From positions 1 through 24,611 of the IMG/VR virus record IMGVR_UViG_3300008050_000300: a stretch of 24,611 nt of DNA. One strand, given 5' to 3'. A model generated the notes under the pieces. The model saw nothing but the letters and a program-made list of their open reading frames with translations. It was not told the DNA's origin and made no database searches. Position 1 is the stretch's first letter; every line of letters begins with the position of its first letter. This DNA is from a virus. This document shows, one piece after another, positions 1 to 6,325 of this stretch. The position numbers and the translations under genes were made by a program.

Positions 1-234
1 CGCGGCGAGCGCCAGCCCCAGTCGCCCCATCCTCGCGCCGAGGTGGGCCTCAGGGGACGGGACAAGCTCCACGCAGATCGAGAGCAGCGACCGCGCTGCC
101 TCGGCCACCGCCTCCAGCCGCTCGACCTCGGCGCAGGCTACGGCAAGACGCCGCCTGAGTCGCTGCACCTGCGATACCGCGCAAGCGTGATGGTCGTGGT
201 AGCAGTCGGCGTGATGTGTGTATCGGTCAGCCAT
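1..234 (-). CDS. Partial small Cys/His-rich coiled-coil protein, unknown function
   Basis: This reading frame opens at ATG 234 on the minus strand and is still open at the window edge, giving 78 visible codons. The start is preceded by a GAGGAGAGG ribosome-binding stretch and overlaps the stop of the upstream gene by 8 bases, as expected for a coupled operon. The N-terminus is rich in His and Cys (YTHHADCYHDHHAC), which could bind metal. It is followed by a Glu/Arg/Leu-rich helical stretch containing VERLEAVAEAAR. That stretch resembles the neighbouring upstream gene, and a 20-base exact direct repeat is shared between the two, so the pair may be related by duplication. I do not recognise the family. 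The C-terminus is not visible. Confidence 0.6.
   Translation of the reverse strand, partial: MADRYTHHADCYHDHHACAVSQVQRLRRRLAVACAEVERLEAVAEAARSLLSICVELVPSPEAHLGARMGRLGLALAA
115..134. repeat. 20-base direct repeat, copy 1 of 2 (second copy 530-549)
   Basis: The sequence CAGCCGCTCGACCTCGGCGC occurs here and again at 530-549. Each copy lies in a different leftward coiled-coil gene and encodes the same AEVERL segment. This is most simply read as a trace of duplication between the two neighbouring genes rather than as a functional site. Confidence 0.6.
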
Positions 235-739
235 CGGTCCTCTCCTCGTCGAGCGCCTCGAGCGCGGCGCAGACCCAGCACACGCCGCACCGCGAGGGGA
301 ACGCGCGATGGTTCGCGGCGACCTCACAGCCGTCGTGACGCTCGCGCGCAGCCTCGACGACAGCCTCCAGGCGCTCAATCTCGTGGTCGCGGTCAAGGCG
401 TGCCTCTTGGGCTGCACCCAACTCACGCCTGAAGTGATCCCGCTCGGCGCGCAGCCGCGCGACCTCGGCGTCCATCTTGTGCATCGACTGGCACTTGCCG
501 TCGCGCTCCAGCCACAGGACCCGCTCGGTCAGCCGCTCGACCTCGGCGCGGGCTTCGGCGTGTTCCTTCGTGCGAAGTCCGGCTTCGGTGAGGTAGGTGT
601 CGGAGATCCTCTTGTAGGCGTCCCGCTCCTTCTCGACGGCGGCGAGGCGGTCGAGGAGCCACCACGCATTCGCGACGCTGACGCCCATCTCAGCGTCCAT
701 GAGCTTCTTGATGTGCTTGATGCGTTCGGCGTCGGTCAT
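227..739 (-). CDS. Coiled-coil protein with C-terminal CxxC motif, unknown function
   Basis: This 170-residue leftward gene begins at ATG 739, behind a GAGGAG sequence, and overlaps the stop of the upstream gene by 4 bases (ATGA). Most of the protein looks like an extended coiled coil: residues about 25-140 are dominated by Glu, Arg, Ala and Leu with repeats such as AEVERLTERV and EIERLEAVVEAARERH. The C-terminal 30 residues carry Cys residues, including CGVCWVC, which could hold a metal. Similar coiled-coil plus Cys proteins are common as uncharacterised genes in the accessory arms of phages of high-G+C bacteria. No enzymatic motif is visible and I cannot assign a function. Confidence 0.7.
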   Translation of the reverse strand: MTDAERIKHIKKLMDAEMGVSVANAWWLLDRLAAVEKERDAYKRISDTYLTEAGLRTKEHAEARAEVERLTERVLWLERDGKCQSMHKMDAEVARLRAERDHFRRELGAAQEARLDRDHEIERLEAVVEAARERHDGCEVAANHRAFPSRCGVCWVCAALEALDEERTDG

Positions 740-1248
740 CGCTCGATCTCCTCGCCTGCCTCGTTGAGCAGGACGATGCGGCCCAGGTCGCTGACCATCC
801 GCGCCAGCAGGTGAAACGCGGCGGGTCTGACCTCTACGAGGACGCGCTCAGAACGGTTGAAGAGCAGCCGCCAGGAGGGGCACTCGTCACAGCCAAGTTG
901 GAAGAGGAGCCCTTCGATCTTGAAGCACCCCTCCACCACCACCTCGCCCTGGTAGGCGAGGACGAGGGCAGGGCGGAAGCTGTAGCCTGCGATCCACCGT
1001 TCGCTGGCCTCTCGCTCAACCTTGCCGGGCGTGTCGCACGGCCACACCTCACCGCAGGCCACGCACGTCTCGCAGGGCATCGTCGGGTCGGCGTACTCGT
1101 TGCCTTCGTGGACAAGGCGGCGGGTACGCTGAAGGCCCGCCGTCGGCGGCCTCGCTCCGCATCGCCATGCCGCAGACTTGGAGTCCCCCAGCAGCCCGTG
1201 CGGGTCGCCCTCTTCGGGCACGAGCAGGATGGCCTGTACCATAGACAT
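736..1248 (-). CDS. Hypothetical protein with two CxxC pairs
   Basis: This 170-residue leftward gene starts at ATG 1248, preceded by AGGAGG at a workable distance, and is the first gene of the leftward operon 1248 to 1. Residues about 58-72 contain CETCVACGEVWPC and residues about 119-122 contain CDEC, so a zinc-binding site formed by two Cys clusters is plausible. The C-terminal third reads as a compact alpha/beta segment ending in GRIVLLNEAGEEIER. An internal Met just before CETC could be an alternative start, but it lacks a ribosome-binding site of equal quality. I do not recognise the family. The ATGA overlap with the next gene supports translational coupling. Confidence 0.65.
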   Translation of the reverse strand: MSMVQAILLVPEEGDPHGLLGDSKSAAWRCGARPPTAGLQRTRRLVHEGNEYADPTMPCETCVACGEVWPCDTPGKVEREASERWIAGYSFRPALVLAYQGEVVVEGCFKIEGLLFQLGCDECPSWRLLFNRSERVLVEVRPAAFHLLARMVSDLGRIVLLNEAGEEIER

Positions 1249-1276
1249 TACGCGGCCCTCCTCTTCGTCCGCGTCC

Positions 1277-1283
1277 TATACTA
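1277..1283. promoter_or_regulatory. Candidate bidirectional -10 element (TATACTA / TAGTATA)
   Basis: TATACT at 1277-1282 reads as a -10 element for the rightward gene at 1308, and TAGTAT at 1283-1278 as a -10 for the leftward gene starting at 1248. On the minus strand it sits in GGGGTAGTAT, one base different from the GGGGTATTAT core of the two leftward boxes at 2992-3011 and 10106-10125. Distances of about 25-30 bases to both starts fit. No convincing -35 is visible in either direction. Confidence 0.4.
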
Positions 1284-1307
1284 CCCCCTCGGCTCCGGAG
1301 GCGTTGC

Positions 1308-1568
1308 GTGCGGTCCGCTATCGAACGGACCCTGGAACGAGAAGGTCAAACGGTCTTCCTCCAGTGGGTTCGCGCCATCATCGCGCTCACCGTGATTGGC
1401 ATCGCGTCGTGGCGTGAGTTCAACGGGGAATCGATCTCGGAGACGTTCGCGATGGTGATCGGACTTGTGATCGGGCTCTACTTTGAGAAGGGCTCGATGG
1501 TCGTCACCCAAGACCGGGCGGATCTGCTGCCCCCACGTCAACCGGCTGAACCGGAACCGGGGACTTGA
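1308..1568 (+). CDS. Small two-helix membrane protein, holin candidate
   Basis: This 86-residue protein starts at GTG 1308, preceded by CGGAGG about seven bases upstream. It has two hydrophobic segments: residues about 20-37 (WVRAIIALTVIGIASW) and about 45-60 (FAMVIGLVIGLYFE). They are followed by a hydrophilic, Pro-rich C-terminal tail. Two closely spaced transmembrane helices, a short length and a position next to the endolysin gene are typical of phage holins, which make lesions in the cytoplasmic membrane to release the lysin. It is oriented convergently with the endolysin, which is less usual. Two other small membrane proteins lie upstream of the endolysin, so which one is the true holin cannot be settled from sequence. 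Confidence 0.65.
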   Translation: MRSAIERTLEREGQTVFLQWVRAIIALTVIGIASWREFNGESISETFAMVIGLVIGLYFEKGSMVVTQDRADLLPPRQPAEPEPGT

Positions 1569-1615
1569 TCCTCACGTCGTGGAGAACGTGGAGTTCCGGC
1601 TCAGTCGAAGGCGAA

Positions 1616-2410
1616 TCACACGTCCCTCCACGAGACGTAGTCGACCTGGGAGCGCTTCCGCTTCTTGATCTGGACGGCGTCGGAGACGTTCCCGTCGATG
1701 CTCCAGACGTGGGTTTCATCGGCCCACAGGACGATGCCTACGTGCCCGGCCGAGGTGCCGCCACCGACGTCGGACCCGGACCCGTCGCGGGTCATCACGA
1801 GGATGTCCCCAGCGAGCGGCATCTCGTGACCTTGGACGTAGACGCCGTTGTCCTTGCCCCACTGCCCGATCTGCGAGGCCGCGCCGAACCACTGCCCCCA
1901 AGGTACGTCGGCCCACGAACCCGCCTTGAGGGCGCTGGCGACCACGCAGGAAACCCAGACCATGCACCACGGCACGCTGCTCGCGTTGATCTGGTGGTGC
2001 TTGACGTAGCTCTTGCCGAAGGGGGAGAGGAGGCTGTCGAGTTCGGGGCCACGGTTGGAACCGCGCGGTTCTTCGGCGACACCGAGCGTGTAGAGGGCTT
2101 CGTCGCACACCGCGAGGCGGACCGGATCGTTGCACCTTTCGCGGATCTTCTTCTGCCATCGTTCGACTTCGGCGTCGTCGGCGTCGTCGTCGATCACGGC
2201 TTCGCTCTCCAGGGCGAACCACGTGCTGGCTCCAACGATTCCATCTACGTCGAGCCCCATGCTCGCTTGGAACGAGCAGACGACGCGGTGGGTGCCGGAA
2301 CCGAAGTCCCCGTCGGCTCCGTAGGGAGCGAGGCTGTACCCGCGAGCAATCAGGAGCGTCTGTAGACGCTTGACTTCCGTCCCCTTCGAACCTTGCCTCA
2401 ACGTCGCCAT
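1616..2410 (-). CDS. Endolysin: PG-binding domain plus CHAP amidase/peptidase
   Basis: This 264-residue lysin degrades host peptidoglycan at the end of infection. Residues about 2-70 match the PG_binding_1 (PF01471) pattern: LRQGSKGTEVKRLQTLL, then DGDFGSGT and VDGIVGASTWFAL. After an Asp-rich linker (about 72-84), the C-terminal half has the hallmarks of a CHAP domain. Cys149 lies in PWCMVWVSCV as the presumed nucleophile, His223 in SAGHVGIVLW, and Asn241 in SIDGNVSD as the third polar residue. CHAP enzymes cleave either the stem peptide or the amide bond to the sugar, and which applies here cannot be told. The start at ATG 2410 is chosen because GGAGG lies just upstream and the PG-binding repeat begins at once; the frame stays open 69 codons further upstream without domain content. 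No signal peptide is seen, which fits holin-dependent release. Confidence 0.93.
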   Translation of the reverse strand: MATLRQGSKGTEVKRLQTLLIARGYSLAPYGADGDFGSGTHRVVCSFQASMGLDVDGIVGASTWFALESEAVIDDDADDAEVERWQKKIRERCNDPVRLAVCDEALYTLGVAEEPRGSNRGPELDSLLSPFGKSYVKHHQINASSVPWCMVWVSCVVASALKAGSWADVPWGQWFGAASQIGQWGKDNGVYVQGHEMPLAGDILVMTRDGSGSDVGGGTSAGHVGIVLWADETHVWSIDGNVSDAVQIKKRKRSQVDYVSWRDV

Positions 2411-2450
2411 GACCGTCCTCCGGTGGAGGAACCGTAGCACGCCTATAGGG

Positions 2451-2657
2451 TCAGAGGTCCCATTCGCATCGGGCGGCAAAATGCGCTTCTGCTGGCGCGT
2501 ACCCAATCGCCAACGCGCGTCGGAAGGAGTCCTCCGCTTCTCCGTGGAGGCCGACCGATCTGGCGTCACAAATGAGGGTTCGCAACCACTCCCATTGGAC
2601 CCAGGTAAGCGGGCCAATCAGCGGGGTCGCGTCCCAGATGTCCGGGTTCGCGCTCAT
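2451..2657 (-). CDS. Small soluble protein of unknown function
   Basis: This 68-residue protein starts at ATG 2657 and overlaps the stop of the upstream membrane-protein gene by 4 bases (ATGA), so it is probably translated by coupling. The N-terminal half is Trp-rich (WDATPLIGPLTWVQWEWL). The C-terminal half (residues about 36-60) resembles a helical hairpin of TPR type, with EAEDSFRRALAIGYAPAEAHF. No membrane segment or catalytic motif is visible. It sits between the small membrane proteins and the endolysin, so a lysis-related role is possible but unproven. Confidence 0.6.
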   Translation of the reverse strand: MSANPDIWDATPLIGPLTWVQWEWLRTLICDARSVGLHGEAEDSFRRALAIGYAPAEAHFAARCEWDL

Positions 2658-2836
2658 CGCTTCAACCTACCGCCCTCGCCCGAATGCTCAGGGGGGTCGA
2701 AGACGTCCATCGCGTCAGCTACCGCCAACCCGAAGATGTAGCCGGTCACGGCCATCACCATCCCTCCGACCATCATCGCGGCGAATGGAGTCAGGATCGC
2801 GCCTCTGACGAGGTCACGCTTTCGCGGGATATTCAA
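2654..2836 (-). CDS. Small membrane protein, possible holin or antiholin
   Basis: This 60-residue protein begins at TTG 2836, with AGG seven bases upstream. Residues about 12-40 form one long hydrophobic stretch (AILTPFAAMMVGGMVMAVTG followed by YIFGLAVADA), enough for one or two membrane helices. It is flanked by a basic N-terminus (RKRDLVR) and a charged C-terminus. Its place in a leftward operon that leads into the endolysin gene makes it a candidate holin or holin regulator. The TTG start is weakly supported; no better start exists before the hydrophobic stretch. Confidence 0.6.
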   Translation of the reverse strand: MNIPRKRDLVRGAILTPFAAMMVGGMVMAVTGYIFGLAVADAMDVFDPPEHSGEGGRLKR

Positions 2837-2844
2837 GGTTTAAC

Positions 2845-2979
2845 CTACGCTTCCGGCGCGCCGCCGTGTGAGAGCAACGCCCACGCGAGACACGTCGCCA
2901 GGAGGATGTTCTGTGTTGTGAGCCAGGAGTCCAACTCCATCAGAGAGTCCATCAAGTCGTGCTGAATCGGGGTCATCAT
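2845..2979 (-). CDS. 44-residue putative membrane protein
   Basis: This short frame reads from ATG 2979 (a second ATG follows at once) to a TAG at 2845-2847. GAGGA lies about 4-8 bases upstream of the start. The product has an amphipathic N-terminus (QHDLMDSLMELDSWL), then a single hydrophobic segment of about 15 residues (NILLATCLAWALL) and a short polar tail. It is the first gene after the leftward promoter-like box at 2992-3011 and the first of a run leading to the endolysin. No family is recognised. The good ribosome-binding site, position after a conserved box and tight spacing to the next gene argue that it is real. Confidence 0.55.
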   Translation of the reverse strand: MMTPIQHDLMDSLMELDSWLTTQNILLATCLAWALLSHGGAPEA

Positions 2980-2991
2980 TGTGTCCTCGGC

Positions 2992-3011
2992 AATAATACC
3001 CCGACCGTTAC
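2992..3011 (-). promoter_or_regulatory. Leftward promoter-like box, copy 1 (GTAACGGTCGGGGTATTATT)
   Basis: Read on the minus strand, this 20-base box ends in TATTAT (2998-2993), a near-consensus -10, just upstream of the leftward lysis-arm gene starting at 2979. The same box with one change occurs at 10106-10125, again just upstream of a leftward gene. There is no recognisable -35 at 16-18 bases. The conserved GTAACGG may instead be contacted by an activator, a repressor or an alternative sigma factor. Confidence 0.55.
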
Positions 3012-3037
3012 GAGCGGGTGGGTCGCCTTCCGATTTC

Positions 3038-3067
3038 TTGCGCTTCGGTCCGTAGCCGCGCTAAGGT
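3038..3067 (+). promoter_or_regulatory. Candidate rightward promoter for head operon (TTGCGC-18-TAAGGT)
   Basis: TTGCGC at 3038-3043 and TAAGGT at 3062-3067 are separated by 18 bases, about 60 bases upstream of the protease start. The motif is only moderate, but this is the only plausible rightward promoter in the divergent region ahead of the head genes. It does not share the leader motif of the three later promoters. Confidence 0.35.
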
Positions 3068-3126
3068 GGCGACGACCGACGACTGCAAGTCGCGGCGATC
3101 CGACCTAACGTCAGGCAGAGGTTGTC

Positions 3127-4758
3127 GTGTCGAACCGGATCCCCATCGGTCAGGCGCACCTGTCCATCGAGGAGCTTGGCAAGCCCGATCTCCGCGAAGG
3201 TCCGCTGGCGACGTGGAACACGCGTTGCCGCATCCCGTTCCACTTCGACTGCTCCGCGCCGTCCGTCCTCTCCGATGAGGAGAAGACCGAGCGGGCGAAG
3301 AAGAAGAAGAAATACATGGACGCGGAGGACGGAGACGAAGTCGTCTTGTCCGACGACAAGGTCATGGTCGAAGGCTACGCGTCCTCGTCTTCCGTCGACT
3401 GGTACGGGACGGAGATGGGTCGCGAGGCCCTGGACATGATGGCCGACCAGTTCCGCGACGGCGTCCCCATGCTCCCCCGGCATCCATCCCTGATGGGCGG
3501 CGGCGAGTGGGATGACGTGATGGGGCGAACCATCGCCGGCATCGTCGAGGACGGCCCGGTCGAGGAAGCCCACCCGGACGCGGATGACCATCTGCGTCTC
3601 CGCATCGTCGCCGAACTCGACACCTCCCGTGAGAAGGTTCCGCAGCTTCTCTCGCGCCTCCGAGAAGGGGAGCCGATCGGCTGGTCGATCGGTGGCTGGT
3701 TCACGCGCCTTCGCGTCCAGTACAACGAGGACACCGACGAAGTCGAGCGCATCATCGTCCTCGGCGTCGACCTCGACCACCACGCCTTCACCCGACGTCC
3801 CGCGAACCCCGACGCCTGGATCACCGAGATCCGGTCCGCTGTCGTCCGCGCGATCGAGACGCGGTCCCCGACCCCGATCGTCGAGGAGACGCCGGATCTG
3901 GACGAGCCTGCCCCCGAGGCTCGCGCCGAAGACCCCGCGCCGGGGTACCGTCCGGCCGACCCGCAGCCGGCCCGGCGGTGTGGTTCCTGCACCCACCACA
4001 TGGCCGGCGTCGACGGTTCGCAGCCGCAGACCATGTGCGAGCAGTACTCCTTCCAAGACGACCCCGACTACGTCTGCGACTCTTGGAGCGCTTCCCAGCG
4101 ATCCGAGGGGGACGACGATCGTCTTGACACCCCGGCTGCAACGGGTCAGGATGGGCTCACGGAAGTCGATGCCTCGGAAGGCGCGTCCGGTGAAGCCCGC
4201 AACGACTCGGAGCCCGAGTCCCCCGAGCCCACAGACCCCCCCGAGGAGCGTGACATGTCCGACCAGGACACCCAGACCACGCTGGACCCCCGCGTCGACA
4301 AGCTCGCGGAGTCGATGGAGATGCTGTCCACCAGCGTCGCCTCCATCGCTTCCGCCGTCGCCGTGCTGACGGAGCGTGCCGCCGCGCCGCCCGCCGAGGC
4401 CCAGCCGACCCCCGACAACTCCGAGCTGGAAGCAAAGGTCGAGGCGCTCACGCAGCGCGCGGCCGTTGCCGAGAAGCGCCTGCTGGCGATGGCCGAGGAG
4501 CCCAACCGTATCGGCCAACTGGTCCGTGGCGGCGCTCCGGTCTTCGACGGACAGAGCCTGATCGACCATCAGGTCAGCCGGGCCAAGGCCGAGTGGGGCG
4601 AAGGCTCCCCGACGGCCACGCTCATCGAGCGTCACAAGGATCGCATGCTCCTCAAGGCGGGCGACAAGCTCCCCCAGGCGAGCGAGATCTCCGAGCACCT
4701 CCGGTCCGTGCTGCGCGCGGCCTTCTCGGAGGGTCACACCCCCGAGACCTGGCACTAG
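3127..4758 (+). CDS. Prohead protease fused to Cys4 module and scaffold
   Basis: This 543-residue protein starts at GTG 3127 behind AGAGG. Residues about 60-250 look like a capsid maturation protease of the S78/XkdF type. His119 (MLPRHPSL) and Ser187 (GWSIGGWF) are the likely catalytic pair, and LGVDLDHHAFTRRPANPDAW marks the domain end. Such proteases trim scaffold and capsid inside the prohead. Residues about 285-325 form a separate module with four Cys (CGSC, then MCEQY and VCDSW), likely to bind zinc or an iron-sulfur cluster. An acidic linker follows, then a C-terminal coiled-coil region (about 377-543) that should act as scaffold. A strong ribosome-binding site inside the gene suggests the scaffold is also made alone. 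It lies directly upstream of the capsid gene. Terminase and portal, which usually precede it, are not in the window. Confidence 0.85.
   Translation: MSNRIPIGQAHLSIEELGKPDLREGPLATWNTRCRIPFHFDCSAPSVLSDEEKTERAKKKKKYMDAEDGDEVVLSDDKVMVEGYASSSSVDWYGTEMGREALDMMADQFRDGVPMLPRHPSLMGGGEWDDVMGRTIAGIVEDGPVEEAHPDADDHLRLRIVAELDTSREKVPQLLSRLREGEPIGWSIGGWFTRLRVQYNEDTDEVERIIVLGVDLDHHAFTRRPANPDAWITEIRSAVVRAIETRSPTPIVEETPDLDEPAPEARAEDPAPGYRPADPQPARRCGSCTHHMAGVDGSQPQTMCEQYSFQDDPDYVCDSWSASQRSEGDDDRLDTPAATGQDGLTEVDASEGASGEARNDSEPESPEPTDPPEERDMSDQDTQTTLDPRVDKLAESMEMLSTSVASIASAVAVLTERAAAPPAEAQPTPDNSELEAKVEALTQRAAVAEKRLLAMAEEPNRIGQLVRGGAPVFDGQSLIDHQVSRAKAEWGEGSPTATLIERHKDRMLLKAGDKLPQASEISEHLRSVLRAAFSEGHTPETWH
4255..4758 (+). 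CDS. Nested in-frame scaffold protein from internal start
   Basis: ATG 4255 is in frame with the protease gene (codon 377) and has GAGGAG six bases upstream, a better translation signal than that of the full-length start. The resulting product would be 167 residues and begins MSDQDTQTTLDPRVDKL. It contains a predicted coiled coil (about 12-85, interrupted by an Ala/Pro-rich hinge) and an alpha-helical C-terminus likely to contact capsid protein. The arrangement matches the known lambda C/Nu3 nested protease-scaffold genes, where free scaffold is needed in excess over protease. The internal start is inferred from sequence only. Confidence 0.6.
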   Translation: MSDQDTQTTLDPRVDKLAESMEMLSTSVASIASAVAVLTERAAAPPAEAQPTPDNSELEAKVEALTQRAAVAEKRLLAMAEEPNRIGQLVRGGAPVFDGQSLIDHQVSRAKAEWGEGSPTATLIERHKDRMLLKAGDKLPQASEISEHLRSVLRAAFSEGHTPETWH

Positions 4759-4767
4759 GAGGCCATC

Positions 4768-5754
4768 ATGTCCCAGTTCGGATGGCTCAACGAAGACGTC
4801 AACAAGCGCATCGCCGCCCAGCGTGCGCTGTCGGATTCGTCCACCGCCCTGATCCAGAACTTCCTCAACACGACGGTGCAGCACCTCGTCCTCCGCGAAC
4901 TCGGCATCCACTCGGTGCTGCGCTCGCGTCCGGGTCGCGGTTCGCAGGCGCAGATCGTGCGCCGCACGGCGAAGACCGGCACGAACCGTCTGGAGTGGGT
5001 GGGTGACACCGACTCCCCGACGGAGGCGACCGGCTCCTACGCCCAGACGAACTTCAACTACCGGACCGGTATCGCGAAGGGGCGGGTGACCCGCTTCCTG
5101 CGCGCGGCCGGTGCCGCCTACGGTGACGCGTGGGCGATGGAGTTGGAGGGCGCTGCGGGCGACTACGCCGAGGGCCTGGAAACCGGCTGCTCCGTGGGTG
5201 ACAGCGGCGCTTCCGGCGACGCCGAGAGCATCGACGGCCTCATCACGCAGATCAACGGCGTGTCGGGTCAGGTCATCGCGCAGACGACCGCCGCCGCTGG
5301 CGACGACGTCACGGTGGCCGCTCTCGACGAGACGATCGACGCGGTCAAGGGTTCGGCCAACAAGTCGGACATGGTCATCTTCGGCTCCCAGGCGGGCCTC
5401 CGGAAGGTGAACGCGGCGCTGCAGTCCCAGCAGCAGTTCGTGAACACCACGGAGATCGCGGCCGGCTTCCGGGTGAAGACCTACGACGGCATCCCGCTCG
5501 TCCCGTCCACCGAGATCCCCGACGACCTGACGTGGGCCACGTCCACGATCCAGGCGCTCTCGGGCGGCTCCACCACCGCGCTGATCGTGGTCAACCTCCG
5601 CTACTACTGGCTGGAGTACCTGACCCCGACGACCGTGATGCCGCTCGCGCGCACCACGTCGCAGTACGAGGAGTTCGAACTCTACACCGACGTTGCCCTG
5701 GTGCAGGGCAACACCCTCGGTGGCGCGATCCTCGGTGGCGTCAGCCCCTCGTAG
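4768..5754 (+). CDS. Major capsid protein (HK97-type)
   Basis: This 328-residue protein follows the scaffold by nine bases and has AGGAGG in front of ATG 4768. Its position directly after protease and scaffold, its length, and its pattern fit an HK97-fold capsid subunit. The pattern includes a helical N-terminus, a Gly/Thr-rich middle, a segment like a spine helix and P-domain (SDMVIFGSQAGLRKVNAALQ), then YDGIPLVPSTEIPDD and a C-terminal strand region with YEEFELYTDVALVQGN. No separate N-terminal delta domain is obvious, consistent with the scaffold being a distinct polypeptide. It is followed by a strong hairpin terminator, which may help set its level above downstream genes. Confidence 0.88.
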   Translation: MSQFGWLNEDVNKRIAAQRALSDSSTALIQNFLNTTVQHLVLRELGIHSVLRSRPGRGSQAQIVRRTAKTGTNRLEWVGDTDSPTEATGSYAQTNFNYRTGIAKGRVTRFLRAAGAAYGDAWAMELEGAAGDYAEGLETGCSVGDSGASGDAESIDGLITQINGVSGQVIAQTTAAAGDDVTVAALDETIDAVKGSANKSDMVIFGSQAGLRKVNAALQSQQQFVNTTEIAAGFRVKTYDGIPLVPSTEIPDDLTWATSTIQALSGGSTTALIVVNLRYYWLEYLTPTTVMPLARTTSQYEEFELYTDVALVQGNTLGGAILGGVSPS

Positions 5755-5766
5755 AAGCCCAGAAGT

Positions 5767-5776
5767 CCCCCCCCCC
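5767..5776 (+). repeat. Run of ten C residues
   Basis: A C10 homopolymer lies between the capsid stop codon and the terminator hairpin. It is intergenic, so length changes would not alter a protein. It could be prone to slippage or sequencing error. Confidence 0.9.
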
Positions 5777-5777
5777 T

Positions 5778-5819
5778 GAGTCCCGCTCCTCCTCCAGCCT
5801 GTTCGGAGGGGCGGGGCTC
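5778..5819 (+). terminator. Strong hairpin terminator after the capsid gene
   Basis: Bases 5778-5792 (GAGTCCCGCTCCTCC) pair along their full length with 5805-5819 (GGAGGGGCGGGGCTC), giving a 15-base-pair, G+C-rich stem with two G-T wobbles and a 12-base loop. The following bases are only modestly T-rich (TCGCTTCGTTCT), as is common for terminators in high-G+C bacteria. Lying 23 bases after the capsid stop codon, it probably ends or attenuates transcription of the head genes and may also protect the capsid mRNA 3' end. Confidence 0.75.
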
Positions 5820-5836
5820 GCTTCGTTCTGCGTGCG

Positions 5837-5879
5837 TGATCGGATCGGGCGTTGTATGGTACGGCCAGGAGGCCGATCA
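5837..5879 (+). promoter_or_regulatory. Candidate promoter flanked by inverted repeat, upstream of wHTH-like gene
   Basis: TATGGT at 5855-5860 could be a -10 element for the gene at 5879, which follows a terminator and so needs its own promoter or read-through. The inverted repeat TGATCGG (5837-5843) and CCGATCA (5873-5879) brackets it and overlaps the start codon. This could be an operator or an mRNA hairpin. No good -35 is seen. Confidence 0.3.
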
Positions 5880-6325
5880 TGCCCGCGCTCCCCCACGTTC
5901 CCCCGAAGCCCGGCAGCTACCGGCGCATCATGCAGCGCGCCGACAAGGACATCTCGTTCCGGATGGTCATGCCGGCCTACGACGAGACGGCTCAGTCCTA
6001 CGCTGTCGCGCCGGCCCCGGCTCTGCGAAACCCGCAGGGCCGAGAGAAGGTCCAGACCCTCTTCTGCAAGAGCCGCAACACCGCCTTCCGCGCCGAGAAG
6101 TACGGGTGGGTCGATGTGACGGAGTCCTGGCTGGAGGCGCACGCTGGCCCGGCACGGGAGCGGCTCCTCGCGGTGATGGACGACGAGTTCCGGACCAAGC
6201 GCGAGTTGCTGAAGCTCGCTGGCCTTCCCGAGACGTCCTGGCGGCGAGCGATCCGCGAGTTGGTCGACGACAAGCTCGCCAAGTCCAAGGGGTCCGGCCA
6301 CAACATGACCTACCGGCTCGCGTAA
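5879..6325 (+). CDS. Winged-helix-like protein of unknown function
   Basis: This 148-residue protein starts at ATG 5879, with AGGAGG six bases upstream; the frame is open nine codons further but without a comparable signal. The N-terminal 75 residues are of mixed character (Pro-rich at first, with a Cys in LFCKSRNTAFRAEKYGWVDV). Residues about 98-147 look like a winged helix-turn-helix: DDEFRTKRELLKLAGL, PETSWRRAIRELVDDKL and a wing-like GSGHNMTYRL. That suggests DNA or RNA binding. It sits between the capsid and the head-tail connector, where a structural or accessory head protein would be expected, and is followed immediately by the connector (TAA then ATG). It may regulate late genes or bind packaged DNA; neither is proven. 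Confidence 0.6.
   Translation: MPALPHVPPKPGSYRRIMQRADKDISFRMVMPAYDETAQSYAVAPAPALRNPQGREKVQTLFCKSRNTAFRAEKYGWVDVTESWLEAHAGPARERLLAVMDDEFRTKRELLKLAGLPETSWRRAIRELVDDKLAKSKGSGHNMTYRLA

Noticed and set aside
3085-3097. Small hairpin CGACT-GCA-AGTCG in the protease leader
   Set aside because: Five base pairs in G+C-rich DNA are expected by chance, and it does not touch the ribosome-binding site.
3061-5880. 939-codon open frame on the minus strand
   Set aside because: It lies antisense to protease, scaffold and capsid genes, has a composition of Arg/Gly/Val/Leu typical of mirrored G+C-rich coding DNA, and shows no domain or ribosome-binding site.
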